From the NCBI GenBank assembly GCA_947632185.1, contig CANROH010000005.1, positions 1 to 47,404 of the forward strand: a DNA stretch of 47,404 nt, written 5' to 3'. Below the pieces are notes generated by a model that was not told where the DNA came from, searched no databases, and saw only the letters and a list, made by a program, of their open reading frames with translations. Shown piece after piece: positions 33,782-42,440 of the stretch; within the stretch, counting starts at the first letter, position 1, and each line of letters opens with the position of its first letter. The position numbers and the translations under genes are program-made. The stretch comes from an uncultured Clostridia bacterium. Lineage in GTDB: Bacteria > Bacillota > Clostridia > TANB77 > CAG-508.

Positions 33782-34975
33782 TTGAAAAGAATTTGCATAA
33801 TATTAATATTGTTACTAATGATAAATTGTTTTTCAATAATTAGTGTGTTTGCAGAAGATGAAAATTTAACTGTTACAGATAATTCTTATGATGAAAATGT
33901 AATAGATACTTATGGAAAAATAATAGAAACTAATGGCGTAACAGAAACTGTCACTGGTACAGTTAAAGATTCTATGCAAGAAGTAACTGTTGTAATTACT
34001 GAAGGAGAATACGAAGGAGAAGAATTTACTACAAACTACTCATTATCTTATGATGTTGATGGAAAAATTTTAGCAGATGAATTGGATGTAGGAGATAAAG
34101 TAACAGTGCAAATATCTAAAGATGCAGATGGAAACATCACTGTTACTGTTATGGATGTTGTTAGATTTAATTATATAATTGCTTTATTTATATTATTTCT
34201 ATTAAGCATTATATTAGTTGGTCAAAAAAAAGGAATAAAGGCAATTTTAGGTTTAGTATTAACAATTATAGTAATTTATTTGGTTATGATAAAGGGAATT
34301 TTTAATGGGAATAATGCTATTTGGAATTCAATATTGTCAGCTGTATTAATAATATTAGGAACATTAATAATAATTGGTGATGGAATAAATAGAAAAGTAA
34401 TAACTGCTACTTTAGGAACTTTTGGAGGAGTATTATCTGCTGGGATTATTGCAATAATATTTAATTCTCTTTCAAAAATGACAGGTGCATCAGAAGATGC
34501 AATTCAATTAAGTATTAATATGACAAGAATTAATTTTAATTTTAGAGATTTATTATTTTCTGGAATCATTGTAGCAGCACTTGGTGCTTGTATGGATGTT
34601 GGAATGTCAATTGCTTCAAGTTTGGATGAGATAAAAATGAAAAATCCAGAAATAACAGGTAAAGAATTATTTGAAAGTGGAATGAATATAGGAAGAGATA
34701 TTATAGGAACTATGTCTAATACATTGATTTTAGCTTATGTTGGAGGTTCTTTGACTTTAATATTACTATTTATGGCATGTGATATGAGTTTAATGGAAAT
34801 ATTAAATAAAGAAACTATAGCAGAACAAATTATTTCTGCATTATCAGGAAGTATGGGAGTTATATTTACTGTTCCAATAACTTCTTTTGTATATTCAATT
34901 TTAAATAAAGATAAAGTTATTTATAGAAAATCTTCAGACAATAAAATTGCTGGAAAAAGAAGTTTAAAAATATAA
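33782..34975 (+). CDS. YibE/F family membrane protein
   Basis: A signal-like N-terminus (about 1-23, ending SVFAE) is followed by a soluble beta domain (about 35-120, OB-like with VTGTVKDSMQEVTVVIT) and eight or so membrane segments (about 125-385). These include VKFNYIIALFILF-type and GACMDVGMSIASSLDEI patterns typical of YibE/F (PF07907). Some relatives of this family are proposed transporters or chaperone-like proteins. The substrate is unknown. The start is TTG 33782, with AGGAGG just upstream after the preceding stop. Length 397 aa is normal. A terminator follows. Confidence 0.88.
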   Translation: MKRICIILILLLMINCFSIISVFAEDENLTVTDNSYDENVIDTYGKIIETNGVTETVTGTVKDSMQEVTVVITEGEYEGEEFTTNYSLSYDVDGKILADELDVGDKVTVQISKDADGNITVTVMDVVRFNYIIALFILFLLSIILVGQKKGIKAILGLVLTIIVIYLVMIKGIFNGNNAIWNSILSAVLIILGTLIIIGDGINRKVITATLGTFGGVLSAGIIAIIFNSLSKMTGASEDAIQLSINMTRINFNFRDLLFSGIIVAALGACMDVGMSIASSLDEIKMKNPEITGKELFESGMNIGRDIIGTMSNTLILAYVGGSLTLILLFMACDMSLMEILNKETIAEQIISALSGSMGVIFTVPITSFVYSILNKDKVIYRKSSDNKIAGKRSLKI

Positions 34976-35002
34976 CTTGCCTAAATGTATAAAATAAAAA
35001 AA

Positions 35003-35034
35003 AGAGAATACATATTAATGTATTCTTTTTTTGT
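35003..35034 (+). terminator. Intrinsic terminator after the YibE/F gene
   Basis: AGAATACAT (35005-35013) pairs with ATGTATTCT (35018-35026), followed by seven T. Confidence 0.83.
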
Positions 35035-35124
35035 GTGATTTATAATTTTTATGATAATTATTTATAAATTATTTTACATTTTTTACTAAAAAATAACAAA
35101 ATATTACATAATTTTAAAAAAATA

Positions 35125-35153
35125 TTTACTAATAATAATAATTTTGTTATAAT
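35125..35153 (+). promoter_or_regulatory. Promoter of the zinc-ribbon operon
   Basis: TTTACT (35125-35130), 17 bases, then TATAAT (35148-35153). It lies before a leader of about 175 bases with a small ORF and two hairpins. The 35035-35124 stretch shows nothing else but AT-rich DNA. Confidence 0.55.
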
Positions 35154-35183
35154 AATCAATGAAAAAAATAGGGGGGATTATAA

Positions 35184-35246
35184 ATGGAAGTATGTAATAA
35201 AAAGACTATATCCGTAGAATATATAGTTTTTGAATATTATAGTTAA
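35184..35246 (+). CDS. Short leader ORF (20 codons)
   Basis: ATG 35184 follows GGGGGG (35171-35176) seven bases upstream, one of the strongest SDs in the window. It encodes MEVCNKKTISVEYIVFEYYS and stops at TAA 35244-35246. A hairpin inside it (35201-35211 with 35221-35231) ends in TTTTT, and a second terminator-like hairpin follows at 35279-35311. That layout suggests a leader peptide controlling transcription of the zinc-ribbon genes. The peptide has four aromatic residues late in the sequence. It is not a known leader. Confidence 0.4.
   Translation: MEVCNKKTISVEYIVFEYYS
35201..35231 (+). promoter_or_regulatory. Hairpin inside the leader ORF
   Basis: AAAGACTATAT (35201-35211) pairs with ATATAGTTTTT (35221-35231), with one G-U pair and a 9-base loop. 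It ends in a T tract and could be a pause or terminator element. Confidence 0.5.
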
Positions 35247-35278
35247 TTATTATATTTTCTGTTTATGTACCTACAATG

Positions 35279-35311
35279 AAAGAAACTTAAATTAATTTAT
35301 GTTTCTTTTTT
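35279..35311 (+). terminator. Attenuator-like terminator in the zinc-ribbon operon leader
   Basis: AAGAAAC (35279-35285 region) and TAAAT (35288-35292) pair with ATTTA (35295-35299) and GTTTCTT (35301-35308 region), with a single mismatch, followed by six T. It sits between the leader ORF and the first zinc-ribbon gene, 25 bases before its start. Confidence 0.6.
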
Positions 35312-35335
35312 ATTAATTTAATAAGGAGGAATACT

Positions 35336-36613
35336 ATGTTTTGTAGTGAATGTGGGGCAAAAAATCCTGATGGAGCAGCTTTTTGCCAAGAATGTGGAGC
35401 AAAATTAGATGTTACAGAGCCGGAAAAAGAAAAAACTAAAAAAGAAGAGAAAGTGGTAACATCAAAACCATCAATTAAAATGACTAAAAAACAAAAATCA
35501 TTAGTTGTTTTAATCGCAATAGTAGTCATTGTTCTATTTGTTTTATATCAAATTATATCTACCAAAGTAAGTCCAGCAACAATTGTAAAAAACTATATAA
35601 GTGCTATCGGAAATAAGGATTATCATAAATTGTATGAATTAGCTGAATTTTCTGGAGATACTACTTTTATCACTGAAGAAGCATTTAAAGAAGAGTTAAA
35701 AGAAAATTTAGGTGATGCAACAATTCAAAATTTTACAGTTGGAAAAAATGTTAAATATGGTAATTTAGGTTTGACTGCAACTGTACCAGTAAATATTACA
35801 GTTTCTAATAAAACATCTTCAAATACCGAGGAACTAACTGTTGAATTATCAAAAATGCAAGATAAAAAATTTTTGTTTTTTGATAATTGGAAAATAAATG
35901 ATATGGCATCTATTTTAGGATATGACATTATTAATGACTTTGAAATAAGAGTTCCAAAAGATACTAAAGTAACTTTTGAAGGAATAAAATTAGACCCAAA
36001 ATATTTAGATAATGATTCAGACGAAAAAAATACAAATGTGGATGTGTATAAATTACCACAAGTATTGAAAACAGATTCTGCTAAATTGGAATTTGAAATA
36101 TTTGGAAATATAAAGATAACAAAAGAAATAGCAATATCTGCTTATTATAGTCAATATACATTAAATATAACAAAAGATGATTTAGATGATAAAGAACAAG
36201 AGAAGATGACAACAGCTATTAAAGAAAATATTACAACATTAATGAATGCACTAATTGCAAAAAAATCTTTTGCAGAAATACAAAATACATTTAATGCAGT
36301 AGATAGTAGTGATTTAGATGATATTAAAAAACTTTATGATAATCAAATTGATTACATTAATAAACTAAATTATACAATTAGTAATTTTTCAATTGAAGAT
36401 ATTGAAATTGCAACATTAAGTGTTGATTCAGATTTTACTATATTTACAAGAATTAATGTGGATTATAAATGGAAAGCAACTTCAACAACAAATGGAAATA
36501 CAAGAGATGTAGATGATTCATATTATGTTGCATATGAACTAGTTTATAAAGACGGTGGATACAAAATTTCAAATGTTTCAGGAATGCCATCTCTTTATGT
36601 ATATATGTATTAA
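35336..36613 (+). CDS. Zinc-ribbon membrane protein, TcaA-like layout
   Basis: The N-terminal zinc ribbon has Cys at 3, 6, 17 and 20 (MFCSECGAKN, FCQECGAKL). A Lys/Glu linker, one membrane segment (about 57-76), and about 345 extracellular residues follow. The first part (VKNYISAIGNKDYHKLYELA) looks like the NTF2-like domain of TcaA-type proteins, followed by beta-rich modules. AAGGAGG precedes ATG 35336. This is the first gene of a four-gene operon of zinc-ribbon membrane proteins. TcaA-like proteins affect envelope stress and glycopeptide response in other Firmicutes. The role here is unknown. Confidence 0.78.
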   Translation: MFCSECGAKNPDGAAFCQECGAKLDVTEPEKEKTKKEEKVVTSKPSIKMTKKQKSLVVLIAIVVIVLFVLYQIISTKVSPATIVKNYISAIGNKDYHKLYELAEFSGDTTFITEEAFKEELKENLGDATIQNFTVGKNVKYGNLGLTATVPVNITVSNKTSSNTEELTVELSKMQDKKFLFFDNWKINDMASILGYDIINDFEIRVPKDTKVTFEGIKLDPKYLDNDSDEKNTNVDVYKLPQVLKTDSAKLEFEIFGNIKITKEIAISAYYSQYTLNITKDDLDDKEQEKMTTAIKENITTLMNALIAKKSFAEIQNTFNAVDSSDLDDIKKLYDNQIDYINKLNYTISNFSIEDIEIATLSVDSDFTIFTRINVDYKWKATSTTNGNTRDVDDSYYVAYELVYKDGGYKISNVSGMPSLYVYMY

Positions 36614-36633
36614 AATTTGAAAGGAGTAATAAA

Positions 36634-37557
36634 ATGGCAAAGTTTTGTTCAAAATGTGGAAAACCATTAGTTGACGGTGTTCCATGCGATTGCGAAAAAC
36701 AAGAAGTAAAACAAGATGTTTCAGAAACTAAAGAAGAAAAAGTAGAGGTAAAAGATGAAAAAATAGCTGAGGCTAAACCAGAGGTAAAAGATGAAAAAGT
36801 AACTGAAGCTAAATCAGAAGCAAAAGATGAAAAAGGAACTGAAACTAAATCAGAGACTAATGAAAGTGAAATACCATCAGCAGTGGGAGTAATATTTGGT
36901 CAATATATAGAAAGTATAAAAGGATTATTTAAAAAACCAGAAGACACTATAAAAAAAGAATATAAAAACTTTAATTTAGCTATTGCTGCTATAGTTATAA
37001 ATGCAATAATATTTGGAATTTTGGCAAATGGATTTTTAGGTCGTATTTTATCAAAAATTGGTGTATCTTTACAAATAGTTAATAACTTATTAACAAGTTT
37101 AGCACAATATGGAATAAAAATTAGTTTATCAAATATAGGTATTAAATGCGGAATAGGAATGGCAGTTATGTCTGCACTTATAGCAGGAATTATATTTGTT
37201 ATGAATAATTATGTTTATAAGAAAAAAATAGATATTAAGGATTGTGTTGGAATAGTAGGAGTATGTGAAATATTTTTAACAATAGGATATATAATTACTT
37301 TTATTGTTTCTTATATAAGTATAATGTTATCAATATTCTTAATGTTATTATTTACATTAGTTTTCTTTATACATATACATTTAGGATTGATAAGCATTTC
37401 TCAATTAAGTAAAAATCAAATTGTATATACTGTTTTAGCAAGTATATTTATACCATTTATTGCAATGTTAATAATTACATATATACTTGTAATTGCAGAT
37501 TTAGCAGTTATTGCATATAAAAGTGCTGTAAGTTCAATAAGTAATAGTTTATTTTAA
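36634..37557 (+). CDS. Zinc-ribbon polytopic membrane protein, copy A
   Basis: A compact zinc ribbon (FCSKCGKPLVDGVPCDCEK, Cys at 5, 8, 18 and 20) is followed by three imperfect repeats of about 12 residues (VKDEKVTEAKSE type, about 38-75). The rest has about five membrane segments (about 108-300), with GLFKKPEDTIKKEYKNFN just before them. This KKP-x-DTIK segment and the membrane layout recall zinc-ribbon/YIP1-like or DUF6574-like proteins. The function is unknown. AAAGGAG precedes ATG 36634. It is a paralogue of the next gene. Confidence 0.75.
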   Translation: MAKFCSKCGKPLVDGVPCDCEKQEVKQDVSETKEEKVEVKDEKIAEAKPEVKDEKVTEAKSEAKDEKGTETKSETNESEIPSAVGVIFGQYIESIKGLFKKPEDTIKKEYKNFNLAIAAIVINAIIFGILANGFLGRILSKIGVSLQIVNNLLTSLAQYGIKISLSNIGIKCGIGMAVMSALIAGIIFVMNNYVYKKKIDIKDCVGIVGVCEIFLTIGYIITFIVSYISIMLSIFLMLLFTLVFFIHIHLGLISISQLSKNQIVYTVLASIFIPFIAMLIITYILVIADLAVIAYKSAVSSISNSLF

Positions 37558-37576
37558 TTAGGGAGGAGTAAATAAA

Positions 37577-38461
37577 ATGGCAAAGTTTTGTTCAAAATGT
37601 GGAAAACCATTAGTTGATGGTGTCCCATGTGATTGCGAAAAGCAAGAAGTAAAAGAAGAAACAGAAAAAGTACAAACTGAAAATAAAAGTGCAAGTGATG
37701 TAAAACAAATTGGAATAAATATTGTAGATCAAGTATATAAAACAATTAAAAAGATATTTAAAAAACCAGTAGATACAATTAAAAATGATGCTAAAGAAGG
37801 AAATGTAAAAAAGGCATGGATTCTTGTAATAATAAATTCTGTTGTATTTGGATTAGCATTTTATTTTGTTCTTAACAATTTAATAAATAGTGTAGTTATG
37901 ACTGCTAATACATTAATTTCAGCAATTAATACACTATCATCATTTGCTGGTGATAGTGTAGGTGCAAGTAATATAGAAATGAAATTACCATTTATTAGAG
38001 TATTCCTTTGCTTAGCTATATCAATGTTTATTGGAAATTTAATTTTAGTTATAATACAAAAAATAGTATCAGGACTTATTTTTAGAGGAAAAGGTAAAGT
38101 AAAAGATTTCTTTATAGTACATAGTTCTGCATCAGTTATTAACACAATTTCAATTATAATTGCTGCTATACTTACTATAGTATCTGTTAAGATTTCTTTA
38201 ATAATAATTGCTCTTGGAATTGTATTCTATTTTGTAAATATTACTCAAGCTTATATAGATATAATGGAAATTAAGAGTTCTAAATTAGGATTTGCAACTT
38301 CTTTAAGTATAATTTTAGGTTATGTCGTTTCAATATTTGTTACATTAGTAATTATTAGTGTATTTGTATTTTCATATTTTGCTAATATGGCATCAAATTC
38401 GTTTATGAATATGCCTAGTAGTTCATCATCAAGCCTAACAGACATATTAAATGATTTTTAG
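37577..38461 (+). CDS. Zinc-ribbon polytopic membrane protein, copy B
   Basis: It has the same zinc ribbon as copy A. The first 26 residues are identical and the DNA differs at only four synonymous positions. A shorter linker without the repeats, then IFKKPVDTIKNDAKEGNVKK and about five membrane segments (about 75-275) follow. Beyond the ribbon the two copies are strongly diverged. The C-terminus is Ser-rich and extramembrane. GGGAGGAG precedes ATG 37577. Confidence 0.75.
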   Translation: MAKFCSKCGKPLVDGVPCDCEKQEVKEETEKVQTENKSASDVKQIGINIVDQVYKTIKKIFKKPVDTIKNDAKEGNVKKAWILVIINSVVFGLAFYFVLNNLINSVVMTANTLISAINTLSSFAGDSVGASNIEMKLPFIRVFLCLAISMFIGNLILVIIQKIVSGLIFRGKGKVKDFFIVHSSASVINTISIIIAAILTIVSVKISLIIIALGIVFYFVNITQAYIDIMEIKSSKLGFATSLSIILGYVVSIFVTLVIISVFVFSYFANMASNSFMNMPSSSSSSLTDILNDF

Positions 38462-38481
38462 AATTTATTAAGAAAGGAGAA

Positions 38482-38508
38482 ATAACCCAATTTTTATAAT
38501 TGGGTTAT
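38482..38508 (+). promoter_or_regulatory. Stem-loop between SD and start codon
   Basis: ATAACCCAATT (38482-38492) pairs perfectly with AATTGGGTTAT (38498-38508), 11 bp with a 5-base loop. The SD AAAGGAG is at 38473-38479 and the ATG at 38518. With the stem folded, the effective SD-to-ATG distance falls from 38 to about 11 bases. Confidence 0.7.
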
Positions 38509-38517
38509 ATTTTAATT

Positions 38518-40077
38518 ATGTTTTGTAGTGAATGTGGAGCCAAAAATGACGATGATGCTGTTTTTTGTTCAGAATGTGGTGCTAAATTAGTAAAACACCA
38601 AAAAATAGTCGCAAATGATAAAGATAATGGCAGTGAATCAGTAAAAACAAATAATGAGCAAACTTCAAAAGTAGAAAAAGAGAATAAAGTTAATAAAGAA
38701 CAAGACTCATATAAAGTTAGTACTGATAAAAAAAGTTCATTTTCAACAAAAATAATAATATTTATACTGATTATAGTTATTGCTATATGTGGATATTTTG
38801 CATACACTAAATATTTTAGAAATGATAATGAAGAAAATTCTATATCATCAGCTAAGACTGAATGGGGGGATAAATATTTAGTATATTTGAACGAAGTAAA
38901 AGAACAAACTGATAAAAAAGTAAGACAAACAAATTATGGAATTCCAGAAGATGCTAAAAATATCATGTTACAATTTATAGAGATTCCTTCAGTAACAGAT
39001 CCAATAATGGTTATAAATTATATAGTTGGAGAAAAAGAATATGCAATAATATATTATATTAGTAAAAACGGAGAAATTGATTTTGTCTCATATAATAAAG
39101 AAACTAATATTGAATATTTGTATAATATAGAATTAAAAAAATTTGATTGGTATATTCATTCTATTTCTGATGGTAATCATTCATATACATTACTTGAAAA
39201 AGCAATTAAAAACTTATCTATGAAAGATAATAGCTCAAATACAGTAAATAGTGATGTTATAGAAACAGAGGTTACTGTAGATTATACATTTACATCATCT
39301 GAAATGGATAAAAAAAGTACTTCATCAAGATATAATCAAACATTTGTAGATACAGATATAGAAGACTCAAGTAAAACAGATATTGATTTAGATTCAGAAA
39401 ATGAAAATTTAAAAGATAAGGTCAATTCTGCAATTGATGCATATAAGCCTTCAGAAGAGCTAATTACAGAACAAAACAAACAAGATATTGAAGAAAAAGC
39501 AAAAGAGATAGAAAAAGAAGCGATTCTTTCAAAAGAAGAAGCATTAGAAATTGGTAGAGATTTATATGATTATGGTAGTTATCCAGGAGAATATGATTAT
39601 TCATCATATACATCATATTTAGGAAAATCAAAAACGCCGATGAATAATTCTGAAACAATTACAGTTAATGAGGTTGGATTAGGTTATAAATTTGGTACAC
39701 CTTCTGATGTAGAAGACTATTTTACAGAAAAAAGAATAAAAGAAATAGGAGAAAATGGTGACCCATATGGTTTAAAGAAAATCGGCAATGATTGGTGGTA
39801 TGTAATGGCGCCAGTAGGAAGTGATCCTACATATATTGGTTATATTTTAGAAGTAAAAGAAATTACACAAGATAAAATAACTTTTGTTGCAAAAACATAC
39901 AATTCTTTAGACTTTTTAAATTCATCTGATGAACCAGCAAGTATATATGAAAAAGATGGAGAAGAATTTGTAAGATATGTAATAAACAAGTATAGTTATG
40001 ATGTTAAAGAAGATGATTTTGTTATAGTTTTGGAAGATGGTAAATGGAAAATTGATGAGCAAGTTATAAATTATTAA
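38518..40077 (+). CDS. Zinc-ribbon membrane protein with large extracellular region
   Basis: An N-terminal zinc ribbon (MFCSECGAKN, FCSECGAKL) is very like that of the first operon gene. A charged linker, one membrane segment (about 76-95), and about 420 extracellular residues follow, including an acidic middle (about 255-345) and a C-terminal SH3-like or NTF2-like region (WWYVMAPVGSDPTYIGYIL). I recognise no known domain there. ATG 38518 is chosen because the ribbon begins MFCSEC, as in its paralogue. An in-frame TTG at 38500 lies inside the stem-loop. It is the last gene of the operon, followed by a bidirectional terminator. Confidence 0.72.
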   Translation: MFCSECGAKNDDDAVFCSECGAKLVKHQKIVANDKDNGSESVKTNNEQTSKVEKENKVNKEQDSYKVSTDKKSSFSTKIIIFILIIVIAICGYFAYTKYFRNDNEENSISSAKTEWGDKYLVYLNEVKEQTDKKVRQTNYGIPEDAKNIMLQFIEIPSVTDPIMVINYIVGEKEYAIIYYISKNGEIDFVSYNKETNIEYLYNIELKKFDWYIHSISDGNHSYTLLEKAIKNLSMKDNSSNTVNSDVIETEVTVDYTFTSSEMDKKSTSSRYNQTFVDTDIEDSSKTDIDLDSENENLKDKVNSAIDAYKPSEELITEQNKQDIEEKAKEIEKEAILSKEEALEIGRDLYDYGSYPGEYDYSSYTSYLGKSKTPMNNSETITVNEVGLGYKFGTPSDVEDYFTEKRIKEIGENGDPYGLKKIGNDWWYVMAPVGSDPTYIGYILEVKEITQDKITFVAKTYNSLDFLNSSDEPASIYEKDGEEFVRYVINKYSYDVKEDDFVIVLEDGKWKIDEQVINY

Positions 40078-40096
40078 TATTAAATATTAGACAATA

Positions 40097-40131
40097 AAAT
40101 AAATGGGATGCAAGTTGCATCCCATTTATTT
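40097..40131. terminator. Bidirectional intrinsic terminator
   Basis: A perfect 16-bp stem, 40097-40112 with 40116-40131 (core ATGGGATGCA/TGCATCCCAT), has a 3-base loop and A/T runs on both sides. It serves the zinc-ribbon operon and the convergent htrA gene. Confidence 0.88.
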
Positions 40132-40137
40132 ATTATT

Positions 40138-41463
40138 TTATCTAAAGAAATCAAATATTGAACCACCATTAAATCTATTTTGAGAATTATTTTGATTTGA
40201 TTGAGAATTATTATTTTGTGTTGATTGTTCAGGCTCTTCTCCTAAAACTACATTTATTTCTATTTCTTTATTATTTCTATATACTGTTAATTTTACAGTG
40301 TCACCAATATTATAAGTATATTTTATTTGATTTAACTCATTAACAGATTTAACATTTTTTCCTTCAATTTTTGTAATAATATCAGATTTTTGTAATCCGG
40401 CTTTATCAGCAGGAGAATCTTTTTCAACTTCTTCAACATAAATTCCTTCAGGTACCTTGTATCTTTCTACAGTTTCAGCTTCAACAGATGAACCTGTAAT
40501 TCCAATATATGGTCTTTTTACTTGTTGATATTCTATTAATTGTTGTATTATTGATGTTGTTGAAGATATAGGAATAGCAAAACCAATTCCTTCAATACCT
40601 GTTCCAGATAATTTTAATGTATTTATACCAATTACTTCGCCATTTGCATTAGCAAGAGCACCACCACTGTTTCCTGAATTTATAGCAGCATCAGTTTGAA
40701 TTGCATTATAAGTTGTTCCGTCACTTTCAACTTCTCTATTTATTGCACTTACAATACCACTAGTTACAGAATAATCCATTCCTAAAGGATTTCCAATTGC
40801 CATAACAAATTCTCCAACTTGAATATTATTAGAATCTCCAAGAATAGCTGGTGTTAAACCTGTTTTGTCAATTTTAATTACAGCTAAATCTGTTACAGAA
40901 TCAGTACCAATTACTGTTGCGTCATATGAATTTGAATCATTATATAAGTTAACTTTTATTCCTGTAGCTTGTTCTATTGCATAATATGATGAGTTTTCAG
41001 AAGAAACAACATGATTATTAGTTACTATATAACCATCTTCTGTAAGGATAATTCCAGATCCTGTTGCTTCACCAGTACTATTTCCAAAGAAAGATGATAT
41101 CTGGTAACTAACTGTAATACCTACTACTGATGGTAATACTTTGGATGCTACAGAAACTGATGTATCAGAATAGTTTGAAATATTAACTGCATTTTTGGTA
41201 CCATCAGATGTGTTTGTTGATGTTGTAGTAAAGCTATTAAATGAAGACTTTCCCATAAGTTTTGCTTTTATAGATGGAACTCCGAAACAAGTTCCTATTA
41301 CAAGAGCTGCACCAACTATTCCAGAAATAAATGGAACAAATACTGTTTTGCCGAAGCCTCCACTAGAATTAATTTTTGTACTACTTTTTTTGAAATTATT
41401 GCTTGAACTATAATTGAATTGATTATCATTATTATTTAATTGATTATTATTTTCACTGTCCAT
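40138..41463 (-). CDS. htrA: HtrA/DegP-type membrane serine protease with PDZ domain
   Basis: It is an envelope quality-control protease. The cytoplasmic N-terminus is Asn/Ser-rich, with one membrane segment (about 36-58) and a trypsin-like domain (about 95-300). The triad comes from IVTNNHVV (His), DSVTDLAVIKID (Asp) and INSGNSGGAL (Ser). One PDZ domain follows (about 315-415, RPYIGITGSS, AGLQKSDIITKIEGK), and the tail is Gln/Asn-rich. Length 441 aa is typical. On the minus strand TGGAGG lies before the ATG. The 234-base upstream gap to rnhB is AT-rich with no promoter I could fix. Confidence 0.94.
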   Translation of the reverse strand: MDSENNNQLNNNDNQFNYSSSNNFKKSSTKINSSGGFGKTVFVPFISGIVGAALVIGTCFGVPSIKAKLMGKSSFNSFTTTSTNTSDGTKNAVNISNYSDTSVSVASKVLPSVVGITVSYQISSFFGNSTGEATGSGIILTEDGYIVTNNHVVSSENSSYYAIEQATGIKVNLYNDSNSYDATVIGTDSVTDLAVIKIDKTGLTPAILGDSNNIQVGEFVMAIGNPLGMDYSVTSGIVSAINREVESDGTTYNAIQTDAAINSGNSGGALANANGEVIGINTLKLSGTGIEGIGFAIPISSTTSIIQQLIEYQQVKRPYIGITGSSVEAETVERYKVPEGIYVEEVEKDSPADKAGLQKSDIITKIEGKNVKSVNELNQIKYTYNIGDTVKLTVYRNNKEIEINVVLGEEPEQSTQNNNSQSNQNNSQNRFNGGSIFDFFR

Positions 41464-41697
41464 TTTTATATACCTCCATATAAATAATTTTATGTTTTAG
41501 AAATTTAATATTTCTAGCAATTTTATACGAATATTGATTTTATCTAAATAATATAATAACGCAAAAATCACTAAGATACAATAGAAATATATGAGAAAAA
41601 TTGAATATAATTGTTGAAATATTTTTTCCATAAATATATAATAACTTTGTAAAATTAAAATAATATTAAAAATTAAAAAAATTTTTATAGGATAAAT

Positions 41698-42324
41698 ATG
41701 AAGCAAAAAGAGCTAGAAAGACTTCAAAATTTGAAGCAAGAAGAAAATAAATTATATAAAAATAATATTAATCTTATATGTGGTATAGATGAAGCTGGGA
41801 GAGGACCATTGGCAGGACCAGTTGTAGTTGGCGCAGTAATATTACCACAGAATTCTTTTATTGAAGGTGTTAATGATTCTAAAAAAGTTTCAGAGAAAAA
41901 AAGAGAGCAACTTTATGAGCAAATAGTAAGTGAAGCAATTAGTTATAGTGTTGGAATTGTTGATCAAAATACAATAGATGAAATAAATATTTTAAATGCA
42001 ACTAAATTAGGAGTAAAAATTGCTTTGCAAGGATTAAAAAATCGACCAGATATAATAATGGTGGATGCACTAAATAATATGGATACTTTAGGAATACCGT
42101 ATATTTCTATTATAAAAGGTGATGCGAAAAATTATTGTATAGCTGCTGCTTCTATTATTGCTAAGGTAACAAGGGATAGGATTATGCGCGAGTGGGACGA
42201 GGTTTATCCAATATATGGTTTTGCAAAGCATAAAGGTTATGGGACAGCTGAACATATTAGAATTATAAAAGAAAATGGCCCATGTATTTTACATAGAAAG
42301 ACATTTATTAAAAACTTTATATAA
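41698..42324 (+). CDS. rnhB: Ribonuclease HII
   Basis: It removes RNA from RNA-DNA hybrids and single ribonucleotides. Family marks are ICGIDEAGRGPLAGPVVVGA (with catalytic Asp/Glu), NDSKKVSEKKRE, IIMVDALN, and KGDAKNYCIAAASIIAKVTRD. The total of 208 aa is a normal catalytic core with a short N-terminal helix (about 1-22). ATAGGA precedes ATG 41698. It is probably monocistronic. Confidence 0.95.
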   Translation: MKQKELERLQNLKQEENKLYKNNINLICGIDEAGRGPLAGPVVVGAVILPQNSFIEGVNDSKKVSEKKREQLYEQIVSEAISYSVGIVDQNTIDEINILNATKLGVKIALQGLKNRPDIIMVDALNNMDTLGIPYISIIKGDAKNYCIAAASIIAKVTRDRIMREWDEVYPIYGFAKHKGYGTAEHIRIIKENGPCILHRKTFIKNFI

Positions 42325-42440
42325 ATTTCATTATTATATAATTGGTTATGAGTATTATTAAAAATACATAATCTGATAAAAGTGACGAAATATATAGATA
42401 TAAAAATTATATATTATAAATAAAGATAGGGTGAGAAAAG

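Noticed and set aside
41497..41706. A 69-codon open frame on the minus strand between htrA and rnhB
   Set aside because: It has no SD, an AT-rich chance-like composition, and overlaps the rnhB start.
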